Shown here in pieces: positions 35,371 to 44,195 of a stretch of 64,000 nt of DNA. The position numbers and the translations under genes are program-made. The stretch comes from Terrimonas ginsenosidimutans. GTDB taxonomy: Bacteria; Bacteroidota; Bacteroidia; Chitinophagales; Chitinophagaceae. The DNA lies in the NCBI RefSeq assembly GCF_022012415.1, contig NZ_JAKLTR010000007.1, positions 62,001 through 126,000 of the forward strand, written 5' to 3'. The notes under the pieces are model-generated. The model had not been told where the DNA came from, ran no database searches, and worked only from the letters and a program-made list of their open reading frames with translations. The stretch's first letter is position 1. Each line of letters opens with the position of its first letter.

Positions 35371-37671
35371 TTACCTGGGCAACGTGAACCAGAAGGTGGA
35401 ACCGATCCCTTTTTCACTTTCCACGCCTATCTGACCTCCATGCGCACGCATGATCTGTTCTGAAATGTATAGCCCGAGTCCATATCCTTCAATGCCGCGT
35501 GTGGCATCAACCCGTGTAAATTTCTTAAAGACCATGGCTGTCTTATCCGGTTCGATACCGATGCCTTTATCTGTTACGCATACTTTGATATCAGTTGAAT
35601 TTAGAGACACATCGATGATGACTTCGGAATCCCGGGGTGAGTATTTGACCGCGTTGCTGAGCAGGTTTACGAGCACCTGTTCGATACGGAACCTGTCAGC
35701 CCTGATATTGATATCCGAGGCGCCGGTAATAGAGAAGAGGTTAGAGCGTGTTCCGGCGTGAGCGGTGGCGATGCTATCTTCTATAACGCGGTGAAGGTTC
35801 ACGATCTCCGGTTTGAGGTCTAATTCCCCGGCGGTAATCTTAGAAACGTTGAGCAGCTCGGTGGTCATGGCGATGAGACGGCGAACCTGTTCCTGTGCTT
35901 TTTCCAAAAGCAAGCGCTGGTCGCGTGGTTCAAGGAGGACGCTTAATAAATCGAGGGCAAGACGCAAGCTTGTCATCGGATTGCGCAACTCATGGCTGGC
36001 AATGGCGATCATTTCCTCCCGCTTTTGTTCAAGCTCCCTGTGTTCGGTAAAATCAAGTGCTGTTCCAACGATGCGGACAGGGGTTCCTGCTTTGTCAACA
36101 ATAACACGGCCTTCAATACGGACCCAGGAGATGGCGCCTCCGTGGTGAATGATCCGCGCTTCATAAAAGAGCCTGCCTGTTTGTAAAGCCTCCTTATGTG
36201 CTCGTTCACGTATGGGTCTGTCTTCCGGATGGATGCGGTTAACCAGCTCTGCATGCGGAGTGCTGGCATCAGCATCAAAGATCTCCAGGAAGCGGGGAGA
36301 AGTGATGGCGGTTGCTCCAATGATATTAAAATCGAAGGTTCCAAGATTTGCCGCTTCTGTTGCGAGACGGGCGCGTTCTTCCGCTTCTTCCAGTTGGAGG
36401 CGTGCCATTACCTGTTCCGTTACATCGATCGTAACGGCGATCACTCCTTCGATCTCACCTTTGCTGTCTCGCAAAGGTTCGTAGACAAAATTCTGATAGA
36501 CTGTTTCCATCGCACCGTCACGGAGTAATTCTACCGGCCGTTCCTGTGCTGTAAAGCGCGTTCCGGTGGCGTAAACCTTATCAAGCAAATCTTCAAGCCC
36601 CTGGCCGCGTGCATCGGGCAAGCCATCAAAAATGGGGCGATGCATGACCTGTTTTTTAGGCTTACCCCAAAGCCGGATCATCCGTTCATTGGCAATCGCG
36701 ACGATGTGCTGGGGACCTTTCAATACGCACATCGCTACGGGAGCCTGCTCTACCAGGTTGCTAAGGTTCTGCTCGCTTTCCGCCATCAACTGGCGAGTGC
36801 GACTTTTCTCAGTGATATCTTCCATGGTGCCGCTGAAGCGATAGGCTTTTCGGTTCTCATCAAAGAAGGGTCGCCCCTTCACCAGCACTATTGTTTCAAC
36901 ACCCGTCACCGGGTGAACGATCGTGTATTCAAGATCATAAGGCAACTGGCGATCATAGTCGAGTGCGGCCTCAATACTTTCGATGACGCGTTGCCTGTCT
37001 TTTGCTGCGATAGAGCTGATGGCGAGACCAAGATCAGTTTCATGCTCCGGTCCAAGGCCGAACCAGCTCTTGAGACGTGCGTTGCCCATGAAGGTTCCGG
37101 TTAAAGGATCATAATCCCAGGTGCCGAGGTCAGCAGCTTCTGTAGCGAATTGCAGAAGGTTGTTGGTTTCTTTTAATTCCCGGAGGCCGAGCACCTTTTC
37201 CGTGGTCTCCACACAGGTGACCAGTATGCCAAAGGGATCACCTTCATCATTGTTGAGGCGACTGTAGCTGAATGTCCAGTAAACATCTTCTATAGAAGCG
37301 TTGCGATAGATAGGTACGAGCTGATCTTCACTCCAGGTGGCCTCTCCGCCATCCAATACCTGCTTGATCAATGGATAAATGATCGGCCAGATCTCGGCCC
37401 AGGCTTCCGCTGCCGGTTCGCCGAGAATCGATGGATGTTTGCCGTCTTTGCCCAAACTCGGCCGGTAAGCATCATTGTAAAAACAGCGCAGTTCAGGTCC
37501 CCACCAAATGAACATGGGGAACTTGGAGTGCAGAATAATGCCGAGAGCAGTTTGAAGACTTAATGGCCATTTTGCCGGAGGGCCAAGCGGAGAGTTGGTC
37601 CAGTCTTTTTTGCGCATGATGCCTGCCATTTCGCCGGGATAGGAGAGGAAAGTTGGTTGTTTGGTTGTCAT
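35371..37671 (-). CDS. Multi-PAS sensor histidine kinase
   Basis: 766 residues, soluble, no membrane helix. An N-terminal PAS-like segment (GEMAGIMRKKDWTNSPLGPP, a motif seen before PAS in light/redox kinases) is followed by three PAS/PAC modules at about 165-290, 300-420 and 430-545. HisKA has the acceptor in ASHELRNPMTSL (about residue 561), and HATPase_c has NLLSNAVKYSP, DKGIGIE and YGLGLYISEQ. There is no receiver domain in the protein. The stimulus is unknown. It is not part of an obvious operon. Confidence 0.92.
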   Translation of the reverse strand: MTTKQPTFLSYPGEMAGIMRKKDWTNSPLGPPAKWPLSLQTALGIILHSKFPMFIWWGPELRCFYNDAYRPSLGKDGKHPSILGEPAAEAWAEIWPIIYPLIKQVLDGGEATWSEDQLVPIYRNASIEDVYWTFSYSRLNNDEGDPFGILVTCVETTEKVLGLRELKETNNLLQFATEAADLGTWDYDPLTGTFMGNARLKSWFGLGPEHETDLGLAISSIAAKDRQRVIESIEAALDYDRQLPYDLEYTIVHPVTGVETIVLVKGRPFFDENRKAYRFSGTMEDITEKSRTRQLMAESEQNLSNLVEQAPVAMCVLKGPQHIVAIANERMIRLWGKPKKQVMHRPIFDGLPDARGQGLEDLLDKVYATGTRFTAQERPVELLRDGAMETVYQNFVYEPLRDSKGEIEGVIAVTIDVTEQVMARLQLEEAEERARLATEAANLGTFDFNIIGATAITSPRFLEIFDADASTPHAELVNRIHPEDRPIRERAHKEALQTGRLFYEARIIHHGGAISWVRIEGRVIVDKAGTPVRIVGTALDFTEHRELEQKREEMIAIASHELRNPMTSLRLALDLLSVLLEPRDQRLLLEKAQEQVRRLIAMTTELLNVSKITAGELDLKPEIVNLHRVIEDSIATAHAGTRSNLFSITGASDINIRADRFRIEQVLVNLLSNAVKYSPRDSEVIIDVSLNSTDIKVCVTDKGIGIEPDKTAMVFKKFTRVDATRGIEGYGLGLYISEQIMRAHGGQIGVESEKGIGSTFWFTLPR

Positions 37672-37837
37672 ACACAGAAAGTTGGCGATGCTAATTTACC
37701 ATATTCGGAGAACGCCACCCAGTAAACCTGGGAAGTTAGGGGTTTTCCCGGACCGGGATGATGTCAGTGGAGGTTCTTAGAACATCGGCAGTCAGGCTGA
37801 ATTGCCGCGCGTACCCCCTTGATCTGCTTACTGAACT

Positions 37838-37855
37838 ATTTACCATATGGTAAAT
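37838..37855. promoter_or_regulatory. Dyad operator upstream of the Crp/Fnr-type gene
   Basis: ATTTACCATATGGTAAAT is a perfect 18-bp palindrome 31 bp before the start codon. Its core TTTACC-N4-GGTAAA recurs upstream of the SDR gene. Confidence 0.75.
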
Positions 37856-37886
37856 AAATGCCCGCAGTAATCCCGAAATTTAACCT

Positions 37887-38456
37887 ATGAAAGAGTTCAT
37901 AGACTATCTATTACAATTTGGAAATCTGAACAAGCAACAGACAGACCTCATTACAGGCAAGGCAAAAGAGCTTTTACTTGAGAAGGACGAATATTTTTCC
38001 GAAGCCGGAAAGATCCCGAGGCAAGTTGGTTTTATTCTTGAGGGTGTCGTTCGTTTCTGCTATTACAACAACAAAGGAGAAGAGATCACTCATTTTTTTA
38101 TTGATGAGAATAATTTTGTTTCTGATCAGCAAAAGTTTGAAGCGCAAGTGGTGGCTTCCGAGTATATACAGGCTGTTACCAATTGTACGCTGCTTGTATT
38201 TTCAAAGAAAGATTGGGACGAGATCGGTAACACGATTGTGGGATGGCATACTATTACAAACCTGATACTTAAAAACTGTTTGTTGAAAACGATCGAAAGA
38301 CGTAGCCCGTTAGTTTCAGAAGATGCTACCACCCGTTATTTATCGTTCATTGAACAGTTTCCGGGTCTTGTCAATCGCATTCCGCTTTCTCATATTGCAT
38401 CTTACCTGGGGATCACGCAACAATCATTAAGCAGAATAAGGAAGAATATCCGTTGA
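37887..38456 (+). CDS. Crp/Fnr-family transcriptional regulator
   Basis: 189 residues. A cyclic-nucleotide-binding beta-roll at about 15-125 (EYFSEAGKIPRQVGFILEGVVRF, then FFIDENNFVSDQQ) and a C-terminal helix-turn-helix (LSHIASYLGITQQSLSRIRKNI) in the size and order typical of Bacteroidota Crp/Fnr proteins. It lacks the Cys cluster for an Fe-S cluster, so oxygen sensing like FNR is unlikely; the ligand is not known. A palindrome just upstream suggests autoregulation, and the same palindrome precedes the SDR gene 80 bp downstream. Confidence 0.88.
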   Translation: MKEFIDYLLQFGNLNKQQTDLITGKAKELLLEKDEYFSEAGKIPRQVGFILEGVVRFCYYNNKGEEITHFFIDENNFVSDQQKFEAQVVASEYIQAVTNCTLLVFSKKDWDEIGNTIVGWHTITNLILKNCLLKTIERRSPLVSEDATTRYLSFIEQFPGLVNRIPLSHIASYLGITQQSLSRIRKNIR

Positions 38457-38464
38457 AAGTCCTT

Positions 38465-38480
38465 TTTACCAAATGGTAAA
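38465..38480. promoter_or_regulatory. Dyad operator upstream of the SDR gene
   Basis: TTTACCAAATGGTAAA matches the TTTACC-N4-GGTAAA core found before the regulator gene, 55 bp before the SDR start. Confidence 0.75.
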
Positions 38481-38535
38481 TGTTTTCATTTTTTATAATC
38501 CAACCTTTGCTTCATTATCTTAAATAACAAAAAAA

Positions 38536-39399
38536 ATGAGCAAAAAGGTTGTATTGATAACAGGAACGAACAGCGGTTTTGGATGGCTTACCGCTCATTC
38601 CGTTGCAGCGCTGGGGCATAAAGTTTATGCCACCATGAGAGACACTGAAGGAAAGAATGCGGATAAGGCAAAGGCTCTGGCACAGGTAGAAAATGTAACT
38701 GTGCTGGATGTATCGCTGACAGATGAGGCAAGTGTTAAAAATGCCTTTGATACCATTATAGCTGCGGAAGGCAAGATCGATGTATTGGTCAACAATGCGG
38801 GTGCTGCGATGTTCGGCGTGGCTGAAAGCGCGACTGTTGCAGACGTTCAGCGGATCTTTGATGTAAATGTATTTGCGCCCTGGAGGCTGATGAAACTGGC
38901 TTTACCGTCCATGCGTAAGCAATCGGATGGTTTGATCATCAATATTTCAAGCGGGTTCGGAACGTTCTCCTTTCCCTTTTCCGCAGTATATGGTGCTTCA
39001 AAGTTTGGTTTGGAGGGAATAAGCGAAGGTCTGCATTATGAATTAAGGCCTTTGGGAGTGGATGTGGCCATCATTCAGCCCGGAACTTTTCCTACTGAAA
39101 TGTCTCAGAAAGTACAGTTTGGCGCTGACGCATCAGTTGCTGACGATTACCAGGCGATCGCGGAATACCCCAATAAAATGTTCGCCGCCATTGGTCAAAT
39201 GGTTGAAGCTGCAAAGCCTGACCCTCAGGATGTGGCAGATGCTGTGGTGAAACTGATCAATTTACCAAATGGACAAAGGCCATTAAGAACCACGGTTGAT
39301 CCCACTTCAGGAGAAATTGTTAAACGAGCTAACGATGCCGTAAGTGTCGAATATGCAAAGGCATTGAAGTTATTTGGCCTGGGAGACCTGTTAAAGTAA
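38536..39399 (+). CDS. Short-chain dehydrogenase/reductase
   Basis: 287 residues. Classical SDR marks: TGTNSGFG near the start (cofactor-binding Gly-rich loop), NNAG at about 90, and YGASK as the catalytic Tyr-x-x-x-Lys with SSGFG Ser upstream. The cofactor preference and substrate cannot be told; the DATMRDTEGKNADKAK segment is not typical of the NADP basic pocket. It is regulated with the neighbouring Crp/Fnr-type protein, judging from the shared dyad, and may be the direct target. Confidence 0.9.
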   Translation: MSKKVVLITGTNSGFGWLTAHSVAALGHKVYATMRDTEGKNADKAKALAQVENVTVLDVSLTDEASVKNAFDTIIAAEGKIDVLVNNAGAAMFGVAESATVADVQRIFDVNVFAPWRLMKLALPSMRKQSDGLIINISSGFGTFSFPFSAVYGASKFGLEGISEGLHYELRPLGVDVAIIQPGTFPTEMSQKVQFGADASVADDYQAIAEYPNKMFAAIGQMVEAAKPDPQDVADAVVKLINLPNGQRPLRTTVDPTSGEIVKRANDAVSVEYAKALKLFGLGDLLK

Positions 39400-39500
39400 G
39401 TTGGTCAGTTACCTGGTCGTTCTATCAAGCGGGGCCCGGAACATCGTCCGCCAGAAATGGTGTGCAGCTTTCAATGATTTGGAATTGGCTTGGGGAAGTA

Positions 39501-39536
39501 ATTCAAAGTCCGCCGGTATAACCGCGGACTTTGAAT
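39501..39536. terminator. Convergent-gene hairpin
   Basis: A 13-bp perfect stem ATTCAAAGTCCGC / GCGGACTTTGAAT with a 10-nt loop between the convergent SDR and lipoprotein genes. It lacks a clear T-tract, so it may act as a bidirectional transcript end by structure only. Confidence 0.6.
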
Positions 39537-39599
39537 CTTCAACTATTATCTGTTCTCAGGCAGCCGGCTACTGCCATCAACAGAATAGACAACCTGGTC

Positions 39600-40007
39600 T
39601 CATTGACGGGATAAGTGAAACGTACCGCCACCGCTTGCAGCTGAACCACTGCCGTAAGAACCGGCCATCGAGCTGCCGTCACTCGAAGCAGTAGTGGAAA
39701 AGCTGCCTGTGATGGTCCCGGTAAAGTAGGTATAGCTGGTGGTGATGGTGCTTCCATCGACCTTGTAAGTGCCTTCCGCCTTAGGCCCTTTACTTGTATC
39801 GCTTGACTGCGAGTACACTCTTACAGTTCCGTTGGGTCTGAATAATACTGCGTAAGGCTGGCTTGGTGTTAAGGAGCCACTGGCATATAATCCTTTCCAG
39901 TATCCCGCCGGATCTTCATTTTCTTCTTTATCTTTTTTACAGGCGCTTAAAAGGACAACGAATAAAGCGATACAGGAAAGCCATTTTTTGCTTTTGGTGG
40001 AGATCAT
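39600..40007 (-). CDS. Small lipoprotein of unknown function
   Basis: 135 residues from ATG 40007 (longer start at 40175 rejected: the extra part is inside a repeat and lacks codon bias). Lipobox LLSAC (Cys about 23), then KKDKEENEDPAGYWKGLY, a Gly/Ser/Thr-rich beta domain with a WKG opening and TYKVDGSTITTSYT. It resembles small lipocalin-like envelope lipoproteins. 180 bp after the permease gene, it may be a separate transcript. Confidence 0.7.
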   Translation of the reverse strand: MISTKSKKWLSCIALFVVLLSACKKDKEENEDPAGYWKGLYASGSLTPSQPYAVLFRPNGTVRVYSQSSDTSKGPKAEGTYKVDGSTITTSYTYFTGTITGSFSTTASSDGSSMAGSYGSGSAASGGGTFHLSRQ

Positions 40008-40115
40008 AATGATGAGTTTCCGTATTATCGTTCCAGGACGGAAATGGTCATCACCGCTTAGAAGATATTTTTCTGGCAGTTCTCTTCGGGTAGTTTGATT
40101 TATATAATGGTTGCC

Positions 40116-40170
40116 ATGGCTGTTTTCACCGCGCCCGTTGCGCATCGTTCCGCCGCGTCCCTCTACGCCC
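40116..40170. repeat. Dispersed palindromic repeat, single arm
   Basis: One arm related to the right arms of the repeats at 51570 and 55905: ATGGCTGTTTTC, then CCG.TGCGCATCG and CCGCCGCGTCCCTCTACGCC. It lies between the sugar permease and the small lipoprotein. Confidence 0.6.
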
Positions 40171-40186
40171 GTCATTAAGCGCTATA

Positions 40187-41401
40187 TCAATCACTCGTCT
40201 TAAAAAGTTTTAACCCAAACAACATGATCACCGCATAGCAAATGATCGGCAAATAATACGCTGAAGCGACGTCCTTATTTGCAACCAGTCCCATCAACGG
40301 AGGGAAGACCGCTCCGCCAACAACGCCCATCACAATAAACGAAGAAGCTTGTTGCGTATGCCGTCCGAGATCTTTAAGCCCAAGGCTGAAGATCGTTGGG
40401 AACATGATGCTGAAAAAGAAATTGATCATCAGTAAGGCAATGAATGAGATCCAGCCCGCGCTCTGTGCTACGATAATACACATCACTATATTCCCAAAAG
40501 CGAATAAGGCCAGTAAACGATTTGGCTTTACATAACGCATCAGGAATGTTCCCGCAAACCGGCCCACCATCATCAGCACCATACTGAAACTAAAATAATA
40601 GGATGCTTTTTCATCACTCAGTCCCATCTTTTCATGCCCGTAGTTAATGAAAAATGCCCAGGTCCCGCCCTGTGCAGCAACGTTGAAGAACTGTGCAACG
40701 ATCGCCCAGATAAAATGTTTATGCTGGAACAGCCGTTTCGGTGCGGATACGAGTTTCTGATCAACGCTTTGATCCTGGTGGGGATCAAATGATGTGTTGA
40801 TCGACGGGATTTTTATCAGCGAGAACGCAATGGCGACGGCAACAACGATCACTCCAATGATGATATATACCTGTTTTACACTTTCAAGATCGGCAGCTAC
40901 AGCACTGCTCAGGATGAACATTCCGCCTACGGCCGGACCGATGATCGTTCCGACCCCGTTGAATGCCTGCGCAAAATTCAGTCGCTGGTCGCTTGTCGAT
41001 TGAGGTCCCAGTGAAGCAACAAAAGGATGCGCTACTGTTTCCAGTGTGGCCATGCCGCAGGCCAGTATAAAAAGAGAAAAGCGGAAGAAGGAGAAAGATG
41101 CTGCATTCGCAGCCGGAATAAACAGGAAGGCGCCTGCGGCAAAAAGCAAGAGGCCAAGTAAAACACCACGCTGGTAGCCGAATCTTTTCATAAAAAGTCC
41201 TGCGGGAATCCCCATGACGGCATAGGCGCCGAAAACGGAGAACTGGACCAACCCGGATTGTGATTTACTTACATGAAGAACGTTCTGGAAATGTTTATTT
41301 AGTACATCGCCCATGGTCATTGCAACGCCCCACATCATGAACAGGCTTATTACGAACGCTAATGTGACGAGGTATTTCTTTTCGGTAAATGCTGCTTTCA
41401 T
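40187..41401 (-). CDS. FucP/GlcP-like sugar MFS transporter
   Basis: 404 residues, about 12 transmembrane helices, of the fucose/glucose-galactose:H+ symporter type. Typical segments are MMWGVAMTMGDVLNKHFQ at the first helix, AYAVMGIPAGLFMKRFGYQRG in the 2-3 loop, and LRFNAQAFNGVGTIIGP as seen in LNFAQAFNGVGTIIGP. It imports a monosaccharide or disaccharide released by the PUL, with proton symport. Starts 21 bp after the GH130-type gene, so it is in the PUL operon. Confidence 0.9.
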   Translation of the reverse strand: MKAAFTEKKYLVTLAFVISLFMMWGVAMTMGDVLNKHFQNVLHVSKSQSGLVQFSVFGAYAVMGIPAGLFMKRFGYQRGVLLGLLLFAAGAFLFIPAANAASFSFFRFSLFILACGMATLETVAHPFVASLGPQSTSDQRLNFAQAFNGVGTIIGPAVGGMFILSSAVAADLESVKQVYIIIGVIVVAVAIAFSLIKIPSINTSFDPHQDQSVDQKLVSAPKRLFQHKHFIWAIVAQFFNVAAQGGTWAFFINYGHEKMGLSDEKASYYFSFSMVLMMVGRFAGTFLMRYVKPNRLLALFAFGNIVMCIIVAQSAGWISFIALLMINFFFSIMFPTIFSLGLKDLGRHTQQASSFIVMGVVGGAVFPPLMGLVANKDVASAYYLPIICYAVIMLFGLKLFKTSD

Positions 41402-41422
41402 TGAAGTAAATCTTTGAGATGA

Positions 41423-42607
41423 TTATTTTTGTTCAGCAACCGCAACAGCGATCTTGGAATCGGCGGTTCCGTAATAAAGAAACCATTTGTCTTTGAATGG
41501 TGCCAGTCCTTCGATAAAGCAAACATTATTGACCTGCCCGGTGATCTCATAATCCTTTTCCGGTTTGAAAAAGTAATTATCACTTCTGTCGATCACTTTG
41601 AACGGATCATTTTTATCCAGCAGGATCTGCCCGGCTGCATAAGTGCCGTTAGCAAGGGATCTATCTCCGAAGGATGGGCTGTTCTTACTGTTATAGAAAA
41701 ATAAAATGCCCGCATCTGTCAACAACGCCGGTGGGCCGGGTTCTACGAGTTCGCTGTCAAATTTTCCTTTACGCGGTCCGAATACGATCCTGAAGGCGGG
41801 ATATTTCCGCAGAGAATCATACTGGTATTTTGAAGGATCGGTTTCAGGAACGGGAGTCCAATCCACCAGGTTATCAGAGGTTGCCATATAGATATTTGAT
41901 TCACCCCAATACATCTGGTATTTGCCATTGATCTTTGTGGCAACAAGTTTTTCTCCGTCCCTGCGGGCAACGACGGATCCTGATTTGGACCAGTAACTGA
42001 TATACTTTCCACCTTCTGCATTTTTAAATACAGAACCATGTTTGACCCATTTTACAAGATCCGTCGACGTAGCTATGAAAAGCCTTGCGGTTTTTCCGTC
42101 ATACGCAGTATATGTCATGTAATAAGTGCCCTTTTCATCTTCGACGATCCGGGGATCTTCACATCCGCCTTCCCATTCATATTTTTTGAATGCGTCATTC
42201 GCGGGATAAAGCACGGGAGCATTCTCCCGGGTAAAATGCAAACCGTCTTCACTGGAAGCGAGGCCGATCCTCGACGTACCGGCAAAGCGCCCGATGGTAT
42301 CCTCTGCACGGTATAACAGGTACACTTTTCCATTGCGGACAACGGCAGCAGGATTAAAAACATCCTTTGCTTCCCAGGCCACGTCAGCATTCAATATAGG
42401 ATCCCTGAAAACAACGGGCGAGGGTTTGAGGACCGGGTTGACCGCATCCTGCTTCACGAAAGGCTGAACCATCCATGCCTGGACAGTTGACTTTGTCATA
42501 GCAGTATCGGAAGATGAATTTGTAATTTCTTTCTCCGGCTGTGAATCGCCGCATGAGGTCATTATGATCTGTAAATAGGCCAATGCAAGAAAAAGGATTT
42601 GTTTCAT
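41423..42607 (-). CDS. GH130-type glycoside phosphorylase/mannosidase lipoprotein
   Basis: 394 residues with lipoprotein signal and MTSC lipobox (Cys19). The five-blade propeller of the GH130/GH43 clan is shown by NPAAVVRNGKVYLLYRAED, GLASSEDGLHF, CEDPRIVED (catalytic Asp in DPRI) and YMTYTAYDGKTARL. GH130 enzymes act on beta-mannosides, either as phosphorylases or, in some surface types, as hydrolases. A secreted lipoprotein has no cytosolic phosphate supply, so hydrolysis is the better guess. It lies in PUL 1 between SusD and the permease; mannose-type substrates fit the FucP-like carrier. Confidence 0.8.
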   Translation of the reverse strand: MKQILFLALAYLQIIMTSCGDSQPEKEITNSSSDTAMTKSTVQAWMVQPFVKQDAVNPVLKPSPVVFRDPILNADVAWEAKDVFNPAAVVRNGKVYLLYRAEDTIGRFAGTSRIGLASSEDGLHFTRENAPVLYPANDAFKKYEWEGGCEDPRIVEDEKGTYYMTYTAYDGKTARLFIATSTDLVKWVKHGSVFKNAEGGKYISYWSKSGSVVARRDGEKLVATKINGKYQMYWGESNIYMATSDNLVDWTPVPETDPSKYQYDSLRKYPAFRIVFGPRKGKFDSELVEPGPPALLTDAGILFFYNSKNSPSFGDRSLANGTYAAGQILLDKNDPFKVIDRSDNYFFKPEKDYEITGQVNNVCFIEGLAPFKDKWFLYYGTADSKIAVAVAEQK

Positions 42608-42664
42608 TAATTGAAGGTTTTAAAGTTTCAAGTATCGAAGGTTTGATTGTTTTACGATGCGGCT

Positions 42665-44164
42665 TTATTGATATCCCGGGTTTTGTTGCAATCCGATCAG
42701 GTCCACTTCGCGTTGAGGAATAGGGAGAATGGCATTTGCGGGTTTATAACCGGTGCCGTAATCATTGTGGCCGGTCAGAGGATCTGCGTCAGGCTTTTGC
42801 GCCAGCACGGTCTGGGCTATTTTCCAGCGGACAAGATCATAGTAGCGGTGCCATTCGAAAGCCAGTTCAACGCGTCGTTCATGCCTGATTGCGGCAAGCA
42901 GATCTGCCTGTACGTTTGCGGTTACAGCCGGCAAAGCTGTTGCAGGATTCGCGGCGTTGCTTCTTGCGCGGGCTCTTACGCGTTCAAGTGCAGTTCTTGC
43001 TTCCGGTAATTTGTTCAATTGGGTCAAACATTCGGCCTTCCATAATAAGACATCTGCAAAGCGGATGTAGATAAAGTCAATGCCGCCATCATCAGAGGGA
43101 GAACTGTTTGAAAGGAATTTTCTTGCATTAAAACCAGTAATGGAATTGGCAGGGTTATAAGCTGTGCCGTCAAACCATGTATCACCTGATTTGAATACGG
43201 TAGCAGATAAGCGGGGATCGCCTGTTTCAAACTCTGCGACCAGGTTATCTGTAGGAAGGTTGAAGTTCCAGCCATAGCCCTGTCTTCCGAATACAGCATT
43301 GAAGATGGAACCCTTTTGCGGAGTTTGCCCCGGATCGTGCCGCCCGACAAAGATCTTTTCTGCACCCTGCTCGCCCGCACCATTGAAGTTGTCGGCAAAC
43401 TTTGGAAGGAGATTGTAGCTGAGCGCTTCCACTTTGGCAATTTCATCAAGACAACTTTGCCATTGTTCCTGGTAAAGAAATGTTTTTGCCTTCAATGCAT
43501 ATGCTGCTCCTTTGGTGGCGCGCTGATAGTTGGCCGCATCATAAGAAGGTTCCAGCATTGCTGCAGCATTGTCGAGGTCTTCGCGGATCTGTGTGTACAC
43601 CTGTTCTGCAGTTGCACGGCTGGTGTTATCGGTCATGCTCTTTTCGGGGATCAGCAGCGGAACACCTCCGTAATTCTGTACCAGCCGGAAGTAATAAAAT
43701 GCACGCAGGAAAAGCATTTCACCTTTCATCCGTTTCCATACGTTAGCGTCAAGCCCCGGAATGGAAGATCCATCCTGTGCGAGAACGATATTGGCTGCAT
43801 TCACTCCTTTGAAATTATAGCGCCAGATACCAAGTACATTGTTGTTGGTCGGGAAGATGGTGAAAGTTTCCATACGACGCATGTCTTCCTGGTCACCAAG
43901 ACCGCCACCACCTTTCACGGCATCATCGCTCATGAGATCGCCTACAACAAAATCGCGGGGTATGGATGCCCCATTATCCCATTCCCAGTTACCGCGGAAG
44001 CGATTGGTCAGCGGTTCATAAGCTGCATCAACAGCCAGTGTAAAATCGCCTGGTTGCCTGAACACATTTTCTTCCGTTAATACGCCCTGCGGTTGAAGAT
44101 CCAGTTTCTTGCTGCAGGCCGTGATGATCATTGCAGCGGTGATTATATAGAATAGCTTTTTCAT
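42665..44164 (-). CDS. susD: SusD/RagB-family nutrient-binding lipoprotein, PUL 1
   Basis: 499 residues, lipoprotein signal with IITAC lipobox (Cys17). The SusD fold is indicated by LDLQPQGVLTEENVF at the start of the mature part, TPR-like helices, RAFYYFRLVQNYGGVPLL and the C-terminal RHERRVELAFEWHRYYDLVRW and LPIPQREVDL. It caps the adjacent SusC receptor and binds glycan on the surface. 31 bp downstream of susC. Confidence 0.95.
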   Translation of the reverse strand: MKKLFYIITAAMIITACSKKLDLQPQGVLTEENVFRQPGDFTLAVDAAYEPLTNRFRGNWEWDNGASIPRDFVVGDLMSDDAVKGGGGLGDQEDMRRMETFTIFPTNNNVLGIWRYNFKGVNAANIVLAQDGSSIPGLDANVWKRMKGEMLFLRAFYYFRLVQNYGGVPLLIPEKSMTDNTSRATAEQVYTQIREDLDNAAAMLEPSYDAANYQRATKGAAYALKAKTFLYQEQWQSCLDEIAKVEALSYNLLPKFADNFNGAGEQGAEKIFVGRHDPGQTPQKGSIFNAVFGRQGYGWNFNLPTDNLVAEFETGDPRLSATVFKSGDTWFDGTAYNPANSITGFNARKFLSNSSPSDDGGIDFIYIRFADVLLWKAECLTQLNKLPEARTALERVRARARSNAANPATALPAVTANVQADLLAAIRHERRVELAFEWHRYYDLVRWKIAQTVLAQKPDADPLTGHNDYGTGYKPANAILPIPQREVDLIGLQQNPGYQ

Positions 44165-44195
44165 ATTGTTTATTTACAGATCAATCAAACGTTAA

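Noticed and set aside
39400-40186. Longer start at 40175 for the small lipoprotein
   Set aside because: The extension runs through a repeat and destroys the lipoprotein signal at 40007.
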